NCBI GenBank assembly: GCA_947498775.1
Contig: CANMLL010000016.1
Location: forward strand, 89,249-153,248
DNA length: 64,000 nucleotides
Reading direction: 5' to 3'
Source of the DNA: an uncultured Aquimarina sp.
GTDB lineage: Bacteria; Bacteroidota; Bacteroidia; Flavobacteriales; Flavobacteriaceae
Part shown: positions 15,705 through 24,694 of the stretch, piece by piece
How the letters are laid out: each line of letters starts with the position of its first letter
Position numbering within the stretch: the stretch's first letter is position 1
Made by a program: the position numbers and the translations under genes
Notes under the pieces: generated by a model
Told to the model about the DNA's origin: nothing
The model's database searches: none
What the model saw: only the letters and a program-made list of their open reading frames with translations

Positions 15705-18554
15705 TTAGAAGGTGTACGAGATTCCGAAGGTGGATCTGATCCCGAAATAGCGAAAATCACTTATTCTACTTTTATCACCTCTGAAAACGACTTGTTCTGC
15801 ATCTGTTAAGTTATTTGCTTCTGCATAGACTCTCCATCGTTTTTTCCAGGTATATGACGCATTGGCATCTAAAGTAAATCTTGAAGCCCTTATCTCATCG
15901 TTATCACCAGGGTTGATAAGATCTCCAGCAATAGATTCTACGCGTTCGCCTTGATAGTTTAAGTTAACTCTTGCTGAAAAGCCAGATTTATCAAATGTTA
16001 GAGCAGTATTACCTGTATGTGGAGCCTGTCCTGGAATTCTCCTGCCATCTTCTCCATTAATAGTAGCATCACTATCGGTATATGTATAATTAAAATATAA
16101 TCCAAATGGTTTCACAGCTGGAGAGATGAATCCTAAATTGGTTTGAATATTTACTTCTGCTCCCAGTAGTGTTGCCTCATCACCATTTCTAGGCTGTCTC
16201 GCTTCGAATCCTATAAAATTTTCTGCTCCTGCAAACTCTGTACCATCTTCTATAATAAATACATCTTCGAATAAAAAACTATCCAAGTCTTTGTAGAAAA
16301 ACCCTCCTGATATGATACCTACATTGCTCAAATAGTGTTCTATTTGAAAGTCATAGTTTATGGCCGATTCAGGATCCAAAGTAGCATTTCCTACCTGTAA
16401 TTCTTCTCCTTCTATATCGGCGTTAATTCTTGGAATCAAATCTGCAAAGTTAGGACGCGCATATCCATGGGTATATGCAAGCCTGATGTTTGTTAAATCT
16501 GTAAGTTCGTATTTTATTTGTATGTTGGGTAATAGGAAATCATAATCGGCACCATCTACTACTGGAATAACACTAAAATCACCATCATTATCAGAAACTG
16601 CTGATGCAGTATAATCCACATCAACCTTTTCATATCGGGCTCCTGCTAAGATATTGAATTTACCTGTTCTTAATTTTGCCATGAAATAAGCAGCATTTGT
16701 ATTTTCATCTGCTGTATATTTATTGTTTTCTTCTTGTTCTATTTGATCATTTATTTGTCTTTCGAAGCTATTTGTATTGTTTTCGAAGAAAGTATTCGCT
16801 AGTGATGGATTTATTCCAAAACCAAATGGAACCTCATTTTTAAGCCAATCAGATCTTAAATCACCAGTAGCTTCAAATTGGGCTAACGTAATATCTTCAT
16901 CACCTTCATAGGAGAAAAAGTTAGAGATATAAAATTGTCTTGCTGCAGTTATCCTGTTTTTATAACCTGTTTTTAGTGTTAATAAAGATTCGTTAATCGT
17001 GATCGGTAGTTCAAAATTAATTTTCGCAGTACTAGAATTAGAAGAAACTGTGCTACTGTAAACTCTATGGCGATCCCAAGTAAAATCTTCTGGGTTAAAA
17101 TCTGAATTAGGTGTGCCGTCAGCAGGATAAAATATGGGGAAATCACTATTTAGCCCTTGAATAGCGATATCTTGATCTCTTCCGGTACCAAAGCGACCTC
17201 TGAATCCATCCTCTTGGCGACGACCTCCAGAATATGCATATCCCCCAGTGATTTTTAAATTTGAAATTTTAAAATGACCATCTAGATTTAGTGAAGTAGT
17301 GAATCGATCTACAACACGATCTCTGTAGCTATGCCTTATTCTAGCACCTTCAAAAAGAGTAGGAGATATAAAACCAAAATCAGAATCATCCGGATCATCT
17401 TCTGCATCACGAGTTCTAAATTGTTTTCGTTGTCTTACCTCATCTTCACGTAGACCGGCATAATTAAATTTAGTTACAATAAAATTATTTGAATCAAATT
17501 TATAATCGGCAGTTATGCTAGCCCCTGATCTTGTTCTTGTTGTTTCTAAATATCTAAGCGTATGTTGTCTATTATAATATTGCTCTTCACTTGAATTTGA
17601 AAAATTATCACTTGATCTCCATTGCGATTGTGTTCTGTCTTCACCATTGTCTGTTTGAAAGAATGATCCTCTGGCATCTAGACCGAATGTTCCATTGGGA
17701 TTTTTATCACTTGCTGCAAATCTTTTGTTAAACGCAAGCTTACCAATAAAGTTAACTCCGTCTGACAGTCCATTATAACCACCTCCAACTTCTGCTTTCA
17801 TTCCCAGATCAAGACGTCTTGCTTTTGGGGTTGATAGATTAACACTACCTCCAATAGCATCACCATCCATATCTGGTGTTGGACTTTTTGTAACTTCTAT
17901 TTGGCTAAGTTGATCTACAGGAAATTGTGTTAATTGTGTGGTTCTATCAAAAGATGTTCCCGTATTTTGAACTTGTTCTCCGTTTATAGTAACGGTAGTA
18001 AAATTAGGTGGTGTACCTCGTATAGTTACACCTGCTCCTTCACCGTTATCGAGGTCTATGTTCACACCAGGGACTCTTTGTAGTGCATCTGCAACATTTA
18101 AATCAGGGAAACGACTTATTAGGTCCGTAGAAATTACATTTTTGATATTGTCGGCAGTACGCTGCAAATTTAGTGCTTTACGTTGTCCTTCTACATTTGC
18201 AGAAATCACTACTTCACCAAGACTTTCTGATGCTTCTTTTAACATTACAGTAATGTTTGATGGATCAGAATATGTAGATACATCGATTTCTTGCGTTTCG
18301 AATCCGAGGTAGGTGATTGTTAATGTTACTGATGAAGGATCATCATATATCAAATTAAATTTTCCGTCAAAATCGGTACTGGAACCAATAGAGGTACCTT
18401 TAATAACTACTTCTGCTCCGGGTAGGGGCAAGTTAGTAATGTTTTCCCTTACAGTACCCGATATTGTCTGAGCTATAACCCCATATGAGCAAGATAATAG
18501 GAGTAAAAATATCAAATAATTCTTTCTCTTTACTTTTTGAATAGTTTTTTCCAT
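15705..18554 (-). CDS. TonB-dependent receptor with carboxypeptidase-like regulatory domain
   Basis: 949 residues. After a signal peptide (LIFLLLLSCSYGVIAQ) comes a CarboxypepD_reg-like domain (ISGTVRENITNLPLPGAEVVI, residues about 30-115), a plug domain (FPDLNVADALQRVPGV, DMDGDAIGGSVNL) and a long beta barrel ending in an aromatic C terminus (FGISYTF). The plug belongs to the group with the MDGDAIGGSV signature shared with the receptor at 20728. It would import a large organic ligand through the outer membrane. The gene is downstream of the ECF sigma gene on the same strand, separated by a terminator, and may be its target. Confidence 0.92.
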   Translation of the reverse strand: MEKTIQKVKRKNYLIFLLLLSCSYGVIAQTISGTVRENITNLPLPGAEVVIKGTSIGSSTDFDGKFNLIYDDPSSVTLTITYLGFETQEIDVSTYSDPSNITVMLKEASESLGEVVISANVEGQRKALNLQRTADNIKNVISTDLISRFPDLNVADALQRVPGVNIDLDNGEGAGVTIRGTPPNFTTVTINGEQVQNTGTSFDRTTQLTQFPVDQLSQIEVTKSPTPDMDGDAIGGSVNLSTPKARRLDLGMKAEVGGGYNGLSDGVNFIGKLAFNKRFAASDKNPNGTFGLDARGSFFQTDNGEDRTQSQWRSSDNFSNSSEEQYYNRQHTLRYLETTRTRSGASITADYKFDSNNFIVTKFNYAGLREDEVRQRKQFRTRDAEDDPDDSDFGFISPTLFEGARIRHSYRDRVVDRFTTSLNLDGHFKISNLKITGGYAYSGGRRQEDGFRGRFGTGRDQDIAIQGLNSDFPIFYPADGTPNSDFNPEDFTWDRHRVYSSTVSSNSSTAKINFELPITINESLLTLKTGYKNRITAARQFYISNFFSYEGDEDITLAQFEATGDLRSDWLKNEVPFGFGINPSLANTFFENNTNSFERQINDQIEQEENNKYTADENTNAAYFMAKLRTGKFNILAGARYEKVDVDYTASAVSDNDGDFSVIPVVDGADYDFLLPNIQIKYELTDLTNIRLAYTHGYARPNFADLIPRINADIEGEELQVGNATLDPESAINYDFQIEHYLSNVGIISGGFFYKDLDSFLFEDVFIIEDGTEFAGAENFIGFEARQPRNGDEATLLGAEVNIQTNLGFISPAVKPFGLYFNYTYTDSDATINGEDGRRIPGQAPHTGNTALTFDKSGFSARVNLNYQGERVESIAGDLINPGDNDEIRASRFTLDANASYTWKKRWRVYAEANNLTDAEQVVFRGDKSRISDFRYFGIRSTFGISYTF

Positions 18555-18713
18555 ACTGTCCTTTTGTTTTGTTAATTACGCTTTGATTATGTTGCCATTA
18601 CTCTTTATTTAATATGATCTTTATATCGGTTTTTGACACCAAAAAATCTTATTGAAAAAATATTAGCCTATATGTAATTCGTTTAAAAAGGGAGGAGTAC
18701 TTAACTAAGTATT
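18555..18713. other. Upstream region of the TonB-dependent receptor
   Basis: AT-rich promoter region between the receptor start and the terminator of the sigma gene. No exact Bacteroidota promoter was found, compatible with control by the neighbouring ECF sigma factor, whose consensus is unknown. Confidence 0.3.
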
Positions 18714-18746
18714 AAAAAAATCACAAAAAATCACATTTTTTGTGAT
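18714..18746 (-). terminator. Perfect inverted repeat, probable terminator of the ECF sigma gene
   Basis: ATCACAAAAAA and TTTTTTGTGAT are exact reverse complements with a 5-base loop. On the minus strand the second arm is followed by a run of seven T, as in intrinsic terminators. It is 137 bases after the sigma gene stop and 166 bases before the receptor start; an operator role is an alternative. Confidence 0.6.
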
Positions 18747-18882
18747 AATTAGTGTTAAAAATGATGGTATTCCGGAATTTGGTAAGGTGTTTTTTTAGAA
18801 AAATATCAAAAAATGAATGTTGTGAAAATCACATTCACAAAATCAAATTTTAAGAAGTAAATAAAGTAATTAGTATTGTTGT

Positions 18883-19446
18883 TTATTCGCGATATTGTAG
18901 ACCAATATACTCTCTAATATTTTTAAGAGCAAGAGCAATATGTACTTCTACGGTTCTTGGAGAAATACCCAATTGCTTACTAATCTCCTGATATGTCAAA
19001 CGTTCATTTCGACTTAACTGAAAAACAATTTTTCTTTTTGTTGGTAAACTGTCAATAGCTTGTTTAATGATTTTGGATAGTTCGTTAGCATTTACTTGTT
19101 GTTCTAGAGATTGATCTTCTCCAGAACGGCTGTATTCAAAATAATTCTTGTACTTTTTGTAACTATTTAACTTCCTGAAGTTACTGATGATCGTGTTTCT
19201 GGCTAATACAAAAAGAAAAAACTTTAAAGATTTATCTGGGTCTAATGATGTTCTTTTTTCCCAAATTTTAGCAAAAACATCTTGTGCAGTATCTTTTGCC
19301 ATATCAGAATTATTACAAATGCTGTATGAATACTTAGTTACGGCTTCAATATACCTGTCAAATACTATTTTAAATGATTTTTCGCAATTTTCATTTAGCA
19401 GCTTAACTAATTCATAATCAGTTATTTTTGCGCCTTTTTTTTTCAT
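18883..19446 (-). CDS. ECF RNA polymerase sigma factor, FecI-like
   Basis: 187 residues. Sigma region 2 is at about 20-90 (FDRYIEAVTKYSYSICNNSDMAKDTAQDVFAKIWEKR) and region 4 at about 125-180 (YQEISKQLGISPRTVEVHIALALKNIREYI). This is the common Bacteroidota cell-surface-signalling sigma type. It is divergent from a FecR anti-sigma gene followed by an STN-domain receptor, so it should be activated when that receptor binds its ligand. Likely targets are the two receptor genes and the sugar-acid genes downstream; this is inferred from position. Confidence 0.92.
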   Translation of the reverse strand: MKKKGAKITDYELVKLLNENCEKSFKIVFDRYIEAVTKYSYSICNNSDMAKDTAQDVFAKIWEKRTSLDPDKSLKFFLFVLARNTIISNFRKLNSYKKYKNYFEYSRSGEDQSLEQQVNANELSKIIKQAIDSLPTKRKIVFQLSRNERLTYQEISKQLGISPRTVEVHIALALKNIREYIGLQYRE

Positions 19447-19745
19447 CTGAGCAGAATTTGTATTCCAAACAACCTTCTTTAATATGCACTAAATATACTA
19501 TTAACTGTTAAATTATTAATATTTTAACGTTAAGTTTTAACATTTTTTATTCAGAAAGGTTTTTTAAAACCATAATCCTAAGTACTTGTGTTATTATTGT
19601 ACTCGTCTAAGGGTAAACAAACAATAATGCGTTTTATCTATGTGCCTAAAATTCTATGTTTTTTGGTATTCGTTTGATGAAACAATAGTATAGCGTCGAA
19701 AATTGTTAAAATTTTAAAAAAGAAAAGTGTAATTCATTTGTTAAT
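19447..19745. other. Divergent intergenic region sigma/fecR
   Basis: About 300 AT-rich bases carrying the promoters of both genes. Apart from the box in front of fecR no repeat or reading frame was recognised. Confidence 0.4.
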
Positions 19746-19753
19746 TATATTTG
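19746..19753 (+). promoter_or_regulatory. -7 box of the fecR promoter
   Basis: TATATTTG, an exact TAnnTTTG match, 21 bases before the chosen ATG of fecR, so the 5' leader would be only about 15 bases. It also argues against the TTG start at 19751 that lies within the box. Confidence 0.6.
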
Positions 19754-19774
19754 CTTTTGGAATTTCATGGAAGT

Positions 19775-20722
19775 ATGACAAAATTAAGACCAACAAAAGA
19801 TCAATGGAAAGCTTTTTTCAGAGGAGAAAGCTCAGAAGACGAATATGTTTGGTTGCATTCATTATTAGAACAAGGTGATATTAGTAAAGAGGTAGAAGAA
19901 TTGTTTTTAGAAGAAAAAGAGGATGTCGAATCGATTGCCATACCTTATGATAAAGAAGCAGTTTTTAGAAATGTTCAAAATCAAATTGAAGTAAAAAAAA
20001 TTGAAAAACCTACTTTTAAGTCAAAATTTGCAATTGCGGCATCAATTATTGTTTTGTTTGGGACATGGTTGTCTTATGATTTGTTTTTTGAGACAAAACA
20101 GTTAGTCTATGTCAGCCAGAACATGGAAACAAAAGAGATAATTTTACCGGATGATTCGAAAGTTGTTTTAAATGCAAATAGCTCTTTAAAATATAGCGAG
20201 GCGTCTGGAAAACGAAGAGTAAATTTATCTGGAGAGGCATTCTTCGAAGTAAAAAGAGACACAAGTAACCCTTTTATAATAACAACAAAAGATGTTGGGG
20301 TAGCAGTGTTAGGTACCTCTTTTAATGTAAAATCTTATGATAGAGTTCCTACAGTTGTTACAGTAAGGACTGGTAAAGTTAAAGTAGATTTCGAAGAGAG
20401 AAACCAAGAGGTTGTATTAATCAAGAATGAAGAAGTTGCTTTAGTAGGGAAGCAACTTTATAAAAGAAGTACAATTGATCATAATATTGATTGGATCACT
20501 GGTAAATTAGTATATCATGACACTCCTTTGAGTACTATTTTTGAAGACCTTTCTTTATGGTATGGAATAGAAATCAGAGCCTCTAATGATATTAAAAAAA
20601 TAAAGTATACTGCTACAATATCACTTGATAAAGATCTCAAAGATTTTCTCAGAAGCCTTGAAATTTCAGAAAGTATTAATTATACTATGTTTAATAGTCA
20701 TGCCGAGTTAATCAAAGAGTAG
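19775..20722 (+). CDS. FecR-family anti-sigma factor
   Basis: 315 residues in the order cytoplasmic anti-sigma part (1-90), one transmembrane span (FAIAASIIVLFGTWLSYDLFF), FecR domain (LVYVSQNMETKEIILPDDSKVVLNANS..; periplasmic) and C-terminal DUF4974 (LVYHDTPLSTIFEDLSLWYGIEI). It holds the sigma factor and relays the signal from the receptor's STN domain. The ATG at 19775 is preferred because the upstream TTG start is inside the promoter box. The receptor gene begins five bases after the stop. Confidence 0.93.
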   Translation: MTKLRPTKDQWKAFFRGESSEDEYVWLHSLLEQGDISKEVEELFLEEKEDVESIAIPYDKEAVFRNVQNQIEVKKIEKPTFKSKFAIAASIIVLFGTWLSYDLFFETKQLVYVSQNMETKEIILPDDSKVVLNANSSLKYSEASGKRRVNLSGEAFFEVKRDTSNPFIITTKDVGVAVLGTSFNVKSYDRVPTVVTVRTGKVKVDFEERNQEVVLIKNEEVALVGKQLYKRSTIDHNIDWITGKLVYHDTPLSTIFEDLSLWYGIEIRASNDIKKIKYTATISLDKDLKDFLRSLEISESINYTMFNSHAELIKE

Positions 20723-20727
20723 TAAAA

Positions 20728-23700
20728 GTGTTTCCTGAAAAAACCTTTTTTTTGAAATCCAATTTTTCCTATTTCAGGTTTACAATTTTTCTTGTTTTTA
20801 TACTTCTGATTATCAGTTTTTCTCATGCTCAAGAAAAAAAATGGATTCCCAAAGATTCTATAACGATAAAAAAAGCAATACGACTTATTGAAAAGAATGA
20901 AGGATATAACTTTTTTTTTAATTCTAAAATTATAGATCCGAAAAAAAAAGTACTTCTTTCTAACCAAGTTGATATCGATACACTTGTTTTTCAGCTTATT
21001 TCGGGTAGTATGCTGAGGTATCAAATACGAGAAAAAACTATTATTCTTTTTTCTTCAGCAGAACAAAACACGGCGTCAAAAAGAGAAAATATCATTGCTA
21101 ACAAGTCAACTAAAATACGATTTAGGATAGTAGATATTTATACAGGAAAACCATTATCAGGTGCGGTGGTTAGTAATCCTGAAAAAAACATTGAAGAGAT
21201 ATCTGGGTTTGATGGTATGGCAAGTATAGATTACCATCAAAGAATTATTGAAAATATTTTTGAAATCAATTACCTGGGTTACCTACCTAAAGATACGATC
21301 ATAAAAGCAAACTTAAATCGTAACGAACTTGTCGAGATTAGCATGACTCCCGAAATATTGGAATTGAGTGAGGTTACTATCAATGGAGGTATAAAGAAAC
21401 GACTAGAGGAGGTAAATAGACAAAAAGGTTTTATTAACACTATACAAGTTTTGGCCACAGGCACAAAAGACCGCTTGCCAGATCAAAATATAGCAGATGC
21501 AATACAGCGTATGTCTGGAACCATTATAACTAGAAGCTATGGAGAAGGTAATGCTATAGCGCTACGAGGTACTCCAATTAGTTATTCTACTATTCAATTT
21601 AATGGAGAAACTCTTCCGGCCACAGAGGTAGAAGGTGTAAGACAGGTAAATGTGTTGGGTTTTGGGATTGATCAAATTGATAATGTTCATGTTGTCAAAA
21701 CAATAAGGGCAGAGATGGATGGCGATGCTATAGGAGGATCTGTTGATCTTATTCCCACATTCGCCAAATCTCAAAAATTATCTATAAAGTCTGAGTTTGG
21801 AAGTGGTTATAATAATCTATCCAAAGGACATAATTTTACGGGTATGATCTTATTATCTAAACGGTTTTTTAATCAAAGATTAGGTGTCAAATTAGGAGGG
21901 AACATATATAGGACAGATAATGGTAGAGATCGCATAGAGATAGCTTGGGATAATAAAAAGTTACCAACAGATGAATCTTTATATCTTATAGATAATTATA
22001 ACCTTAGAGATTTAGAAAATGAAAGAACACGTATTGGGTTTAATTTTTCTACAGACTATAATTATAAGACTGATAATAAAGTTTCTTTTCATTTTTTGCA
22101 CAATAAGCTAACCGATAAAGAAGTTCGTAATCGAATTAGATATAGAGCTTTTAAAGGTAACTATAATAACGAGACTCTAGTAAATGATGCTACCGTTGAG
22201 AGAGACCTTAGGGATCGTACAAAAGCAAGAGAAAATGTTTCCTTTCAATTAGGAAACCGTCATTTTATTGAGGATTGGAGATTTGATTCTTCATTGTTTT
22301 ACTCAAAAACAAAACGTTTAGAAGATGCTATCAGAGCTACTTTTTTTAAAGAAGATATAGACCTTGTATTTACCAATATTAACACCGATTTTCCTCAGGT
22401 TACAGGAGATTCTGAAAATATAGAAAATCCTTCACTTTATACCCTGGCCTCAATACGACCTGTTGACCAGAGTTCTGTTGTTGGCGAAAACATAGCAATA
22501 GAGTTGGATGTGAAAAAACCTGTTGATATTTTTTTAGGAAGAACAAAACTTAAAGCAGGAATAAAATATCGCCAAATGCAACATAAGAAGGAACGAAATG
22601 TCTTGTTTTTTCAGAATTCAGAAGCTTCTTCTCTTAATTTTTCTTCGGTATCAAACTTGATAGGAGCAGAAGAGTTTATGAGAGGAAACCTTCCTTTTAA
22701 TTATAGAATAGATACGGATCGCTTGATCACCTATTTTAATAGTAATCCAAATGAGTTTATAGAAAACTCTGAAGAATTGCTAAGAATCGAATCCGAATTT
22801 TTTTCAAAAGCCAAAGAACAGGTTAGCGCTTTTTTTACTTCGGCCAAGTTTAAAAACAAGAAATGGAATTTTCTCGTAGGATTTCGCATAGAACATAATA
22901 CTGGCGAGTATACAGGAAATGAAATCCAAATAAATGCAGATGATAGGATTACAACTATTGCTCCAAAAACAGTTAAAACAGAATATATCATCCCATTACC
23001 TAATTTTCAATTAAAATACAATATCAATAAAAAATCTCAGGCAAGATTTGCATTCACTTTTGGGTATTCGCGGCCAGACTATAATGCTATATCTCCAATA
23101 CGTATTATTGATATACCTGATAATGAAGTATTCCTGGGTAATCCTAATTTAAAACCTGTACGGTCTACAAATATAGATATGGCATACGAGTATTACTTGG
23201 GTGATATAGGAGTATTATCTGTATCTGGGTTTTATAAGAGAATTACCGATTTTAACTATAGAACGTTTGATCGTGTAGTGGGTAATGAATGGGAAGATGC
23301 AAACTTGTTTACAGATTTTACTTTAGAGAGTTTTAAAAATGGTAAATATGCAAACCTTTTTGGGGTTGAACTCAATGCACAAACCCGATTAAAGTTTTTA
23401 CCTGGTTTTCTAAGATACCTAACCATTATTGGCAACTATAGTATAACCACTTCTAAAGCCATAGCCGATCAGGAAGTATCTTTCAAACTACCCGGTCAGG
23501 CGCAGTCTTTTGGTAATATTGTTTTATCATATGATCGGAAAAGATTTTCAACGGGATTGGCATTAAATTATAATGCCGGATATACATTTTCTATAGGAGA
23601 TTCTCGCGATATAGATCAGTTATTTGATAGTCGATATCAATTGGATTTTAATATATCTCAAAAAATAAGTAAAAACTTTAAGGTATATGTCGAAGCAATA

Positions 23701-23808
23701 AATATTACAGACCAACCTCTTCGAGGTTTTACGGGTAACACAAGTCGAGTTAGCGAGTTAGAAGTTTATTCTTGGTGGCTTCGTATAGGTGCAGGTTGGA
23801 AATTTTGA
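20728..23808 (+). CDS. TonB-dependent receptor with N-terminal STN signalling domain
   Basis: 1026 residues starting at GTG five bases after fecR. A signal peptide (FTIFLVFILLIISFSHAQ) precedes an STN domain (about 40-110: ITIKKAIRLIEKNEGYNFFF, DIDTLVFQLISGSMLRYQI), a carboxypeptidase-like domain (about 130-215), a plug (DQNIADAIQRMSGT, MDGDAIGGSVDL) and a beta barrel ending in LRIGAGWKF. STN domains contact FecR, so this is the sensor of the sigma/FecR system. It is related to the receptor at 15705 through the plug signature but that one lacks STN. The ligand is unknown; downstream genes suggest a sugar acid or aldonolactone. Confidence 0.94.
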   Translation: MFPEKTFFLKSNFSYFRFTIFLVFILLIISFSHAQEKKWIPKDSITIKKAIRLIEKNEGYNFFFNSKIIDPKKKVLLSNQVDIDTLVFQLISGSMLRYQIREKTIILFSSAEQNTASKRENIIANKSTKIRFRIVDIYTGKPLSGAVVSNPEKNIEEISGFDGMASIDYHQRIIENIFEINYLGYLPKDTIIKANLNRNELVEISMTPEILELSEVTINGGIKKRLEEVNRQKGFINTIQVLATGTKDRLPDQNIADAIQRMSGTIITRSYGEGNAIALRGTPISYSTIQFNGETLPATEVEGVRQVNVLGFGIDQIDNVHVVKTIRAEMDGDAIGGSVDLIPTFAKSQKLSIKSEFGSGYNNLSKGHNFTGMILLSKRFFNQRLGVKLGGNIYRTDNGRDRIEIAWDNKKLPTDESLYLIDNYNLRDLENERTRIGFNFSTDYNYKTDNKVSFHFLHNKLTDKEVRNRIRYRAFKGNYNNETLVNDATVERDLRDRTKARENVSFQLGNRHFIEDWRFDSSLFYSKTKRLEDAIRATFFKEDIDLVFTNINTDFPQVTGDSENIENPSLYTLASIRPVDQSSVVGENIAIELDVKKPVDIFLGRTKLKAGIKYRQMQHKKERNVLFFQNSEASSLNFSSVSNLIGAEEFMRGNLPFNYRIDTDRLITYFNSNPNEFIENSEELLRIESEFFSKAKEQVSAFFTSAKFKNKKWNFLVGFRIEHNTGEYTGNEIQINADDRITTIAPKTVKTEYIIPLPNFQLKYNINKKSQARFAFTFGYSRPDYNAISPIRIIDIPDNEVFLGNPNLKPVRSTNIDMAYEYYLGDIGVLSVSGFYKRITDFNYRTFDRVVGNEWEDANLFTDFTLESFKNGKYANLFGVELNAQTRLKFLPGFLRYLTIIGNYSITTSKAIADQEVSFKLPGQAQSFGNIVLSYDRKRFSTGLALNYNAGYTFSIGDSRDIDQLFDSRYQLDFNISQKISKNFKVYVEAINITDQPLRGFTGNTSRVSELEVYSWWLRIGAGWKF

Positions 23809-23936
23809 TCGTCATTTTTTTGCAAATTATAAGAAAGTTTAAACCACTGTATAACTTAATTAAGTACAAATCTATAATAATACGTTTTATCTATATCTAT
23901 TTGGTTTAAAAATGTATTAACTATGAAAATAAATAT

Positions 23937-24086
23937 GTGTTAGTTCCTTTAATCTTTTGCGTATCCTGTTTTGGGATACCTCAAGTCGGATCGATAACAG
24001 GAGAAGAACAAGTTCTAAATTCGTCGCGTTACATAGAAGTAAAAAAAAGTCAAAGCGATGTCAAACCAAAAAGAAAAGTAATCTAA
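23937..24086 (+). pseudogene. Short lipoprotein-like frame, possible gene remnant
   Basis: A GTG-opened frame of 49 codons whose first residues, LVPLIFCVSCFG, look like a lipoprotein signal peptide with lipobox (VSC). An ATG 14 bases upstream (ATGAAAATAAATATG) would give a normal signal peptide start but is in another frame, as if one base had been lost. The stop TAA abuts the ATG of the next gene. Either a decayed lipoprotein gene or a tiny lipoprotein. Confidence 0.3.
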
Positions 24087-24692
24087 ATGAAAATAATAGG
24101 AATAGGAGCTAATTTTTATAGCAATGAAAGTGAAAGAAAACCTTTGTCTAAAGATCTTATGATTTTTACAAAGGTTTCCTCATCTATCGCAAAAGGTAAT
24201 GTATGGCATTATCCATCTTGTACTACTAAAGTATTTCATGAAATGGAAGTTGTTTTGAAGATTAACAGACTTTTATCAAATGTTTCACCTCAAGATGCAT
24301 ATCATTGTTTTGATGAGATCGCCTTGGGTATGGATTGGACAGCCAAAGATCTTCAAGCCACCGCAAAAGAAAAAGGATTTCCTTGGGCATTTGCTAAAGG
24401 ATTTGATGAAGCTACTTTTTTAAGTGATTTCATATCCATTTCAGAGTTTGAAGATGTACGAAATCTAGATTTGACCTTCAAAATAAATGGAGAAATAAAA
24501 GAACAAGGAAATGTTCAACAACTAAAAGCCAATTATGAAGAAATCATCGCATATACTAGTCAGTTTATGACATTACATCCTGGAGATTTGATCATGACAG
24601 GTGCACCACCTTCTCCCGGAGAGATTTTTAGAGGAGATCATTGTGAAGGTTTTATTGGAAATAGAAAATTACTAGATTTTAAAGTAGTTTAA
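24087..24692 (+). CDS. Fumarylacetoacetate hydrolase (FAH) family protein
   Basis: 201 residues, the short FAH-fold form. HEMEVVLKIN carries the metal-binding acidic residues, followed by ALGMDWTAKDLQ, KGFPWAFAKGFDEATFLSDF and the C-terminal LHPGDLIMTGAPP, all typical. Relatives hydrolyse acylpyruvates or act on 2-keto-3-deoxy sugar acids. Between a sugar-type receptor and a sorbosone-type dehydrogenase a role in sugar-acid breakdown is likely, but the substrate is inferred. It is two bases from the next gene, hence an operon. Confidence 0.9.
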   Translation: MKIIGIGANFYSNESERKPLSKDLMIFTKVSSSIAKGNVWHYPSCTTKVFHEMEVVLKINRLLSNVSPQDAYHCFDEIALGMDWTAKDLQATAKEKGFPWAFAKGFDEATFLSDFISISEFEDVRNLDLTFKINGEIKEQGNVQQLKANYEEIIAYTSQFMTLHPGDLIMTGAPPSPGEIFRGDHCEGFIGNRKLLDFKVV

Positions 24693-24694
24693 AA

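Noticed and set aside
19751..19774. TTG start of fecR upstream of the ATG
   Set aside because: It sits in the TATATTTG promoter box, so could not be in the transcript.
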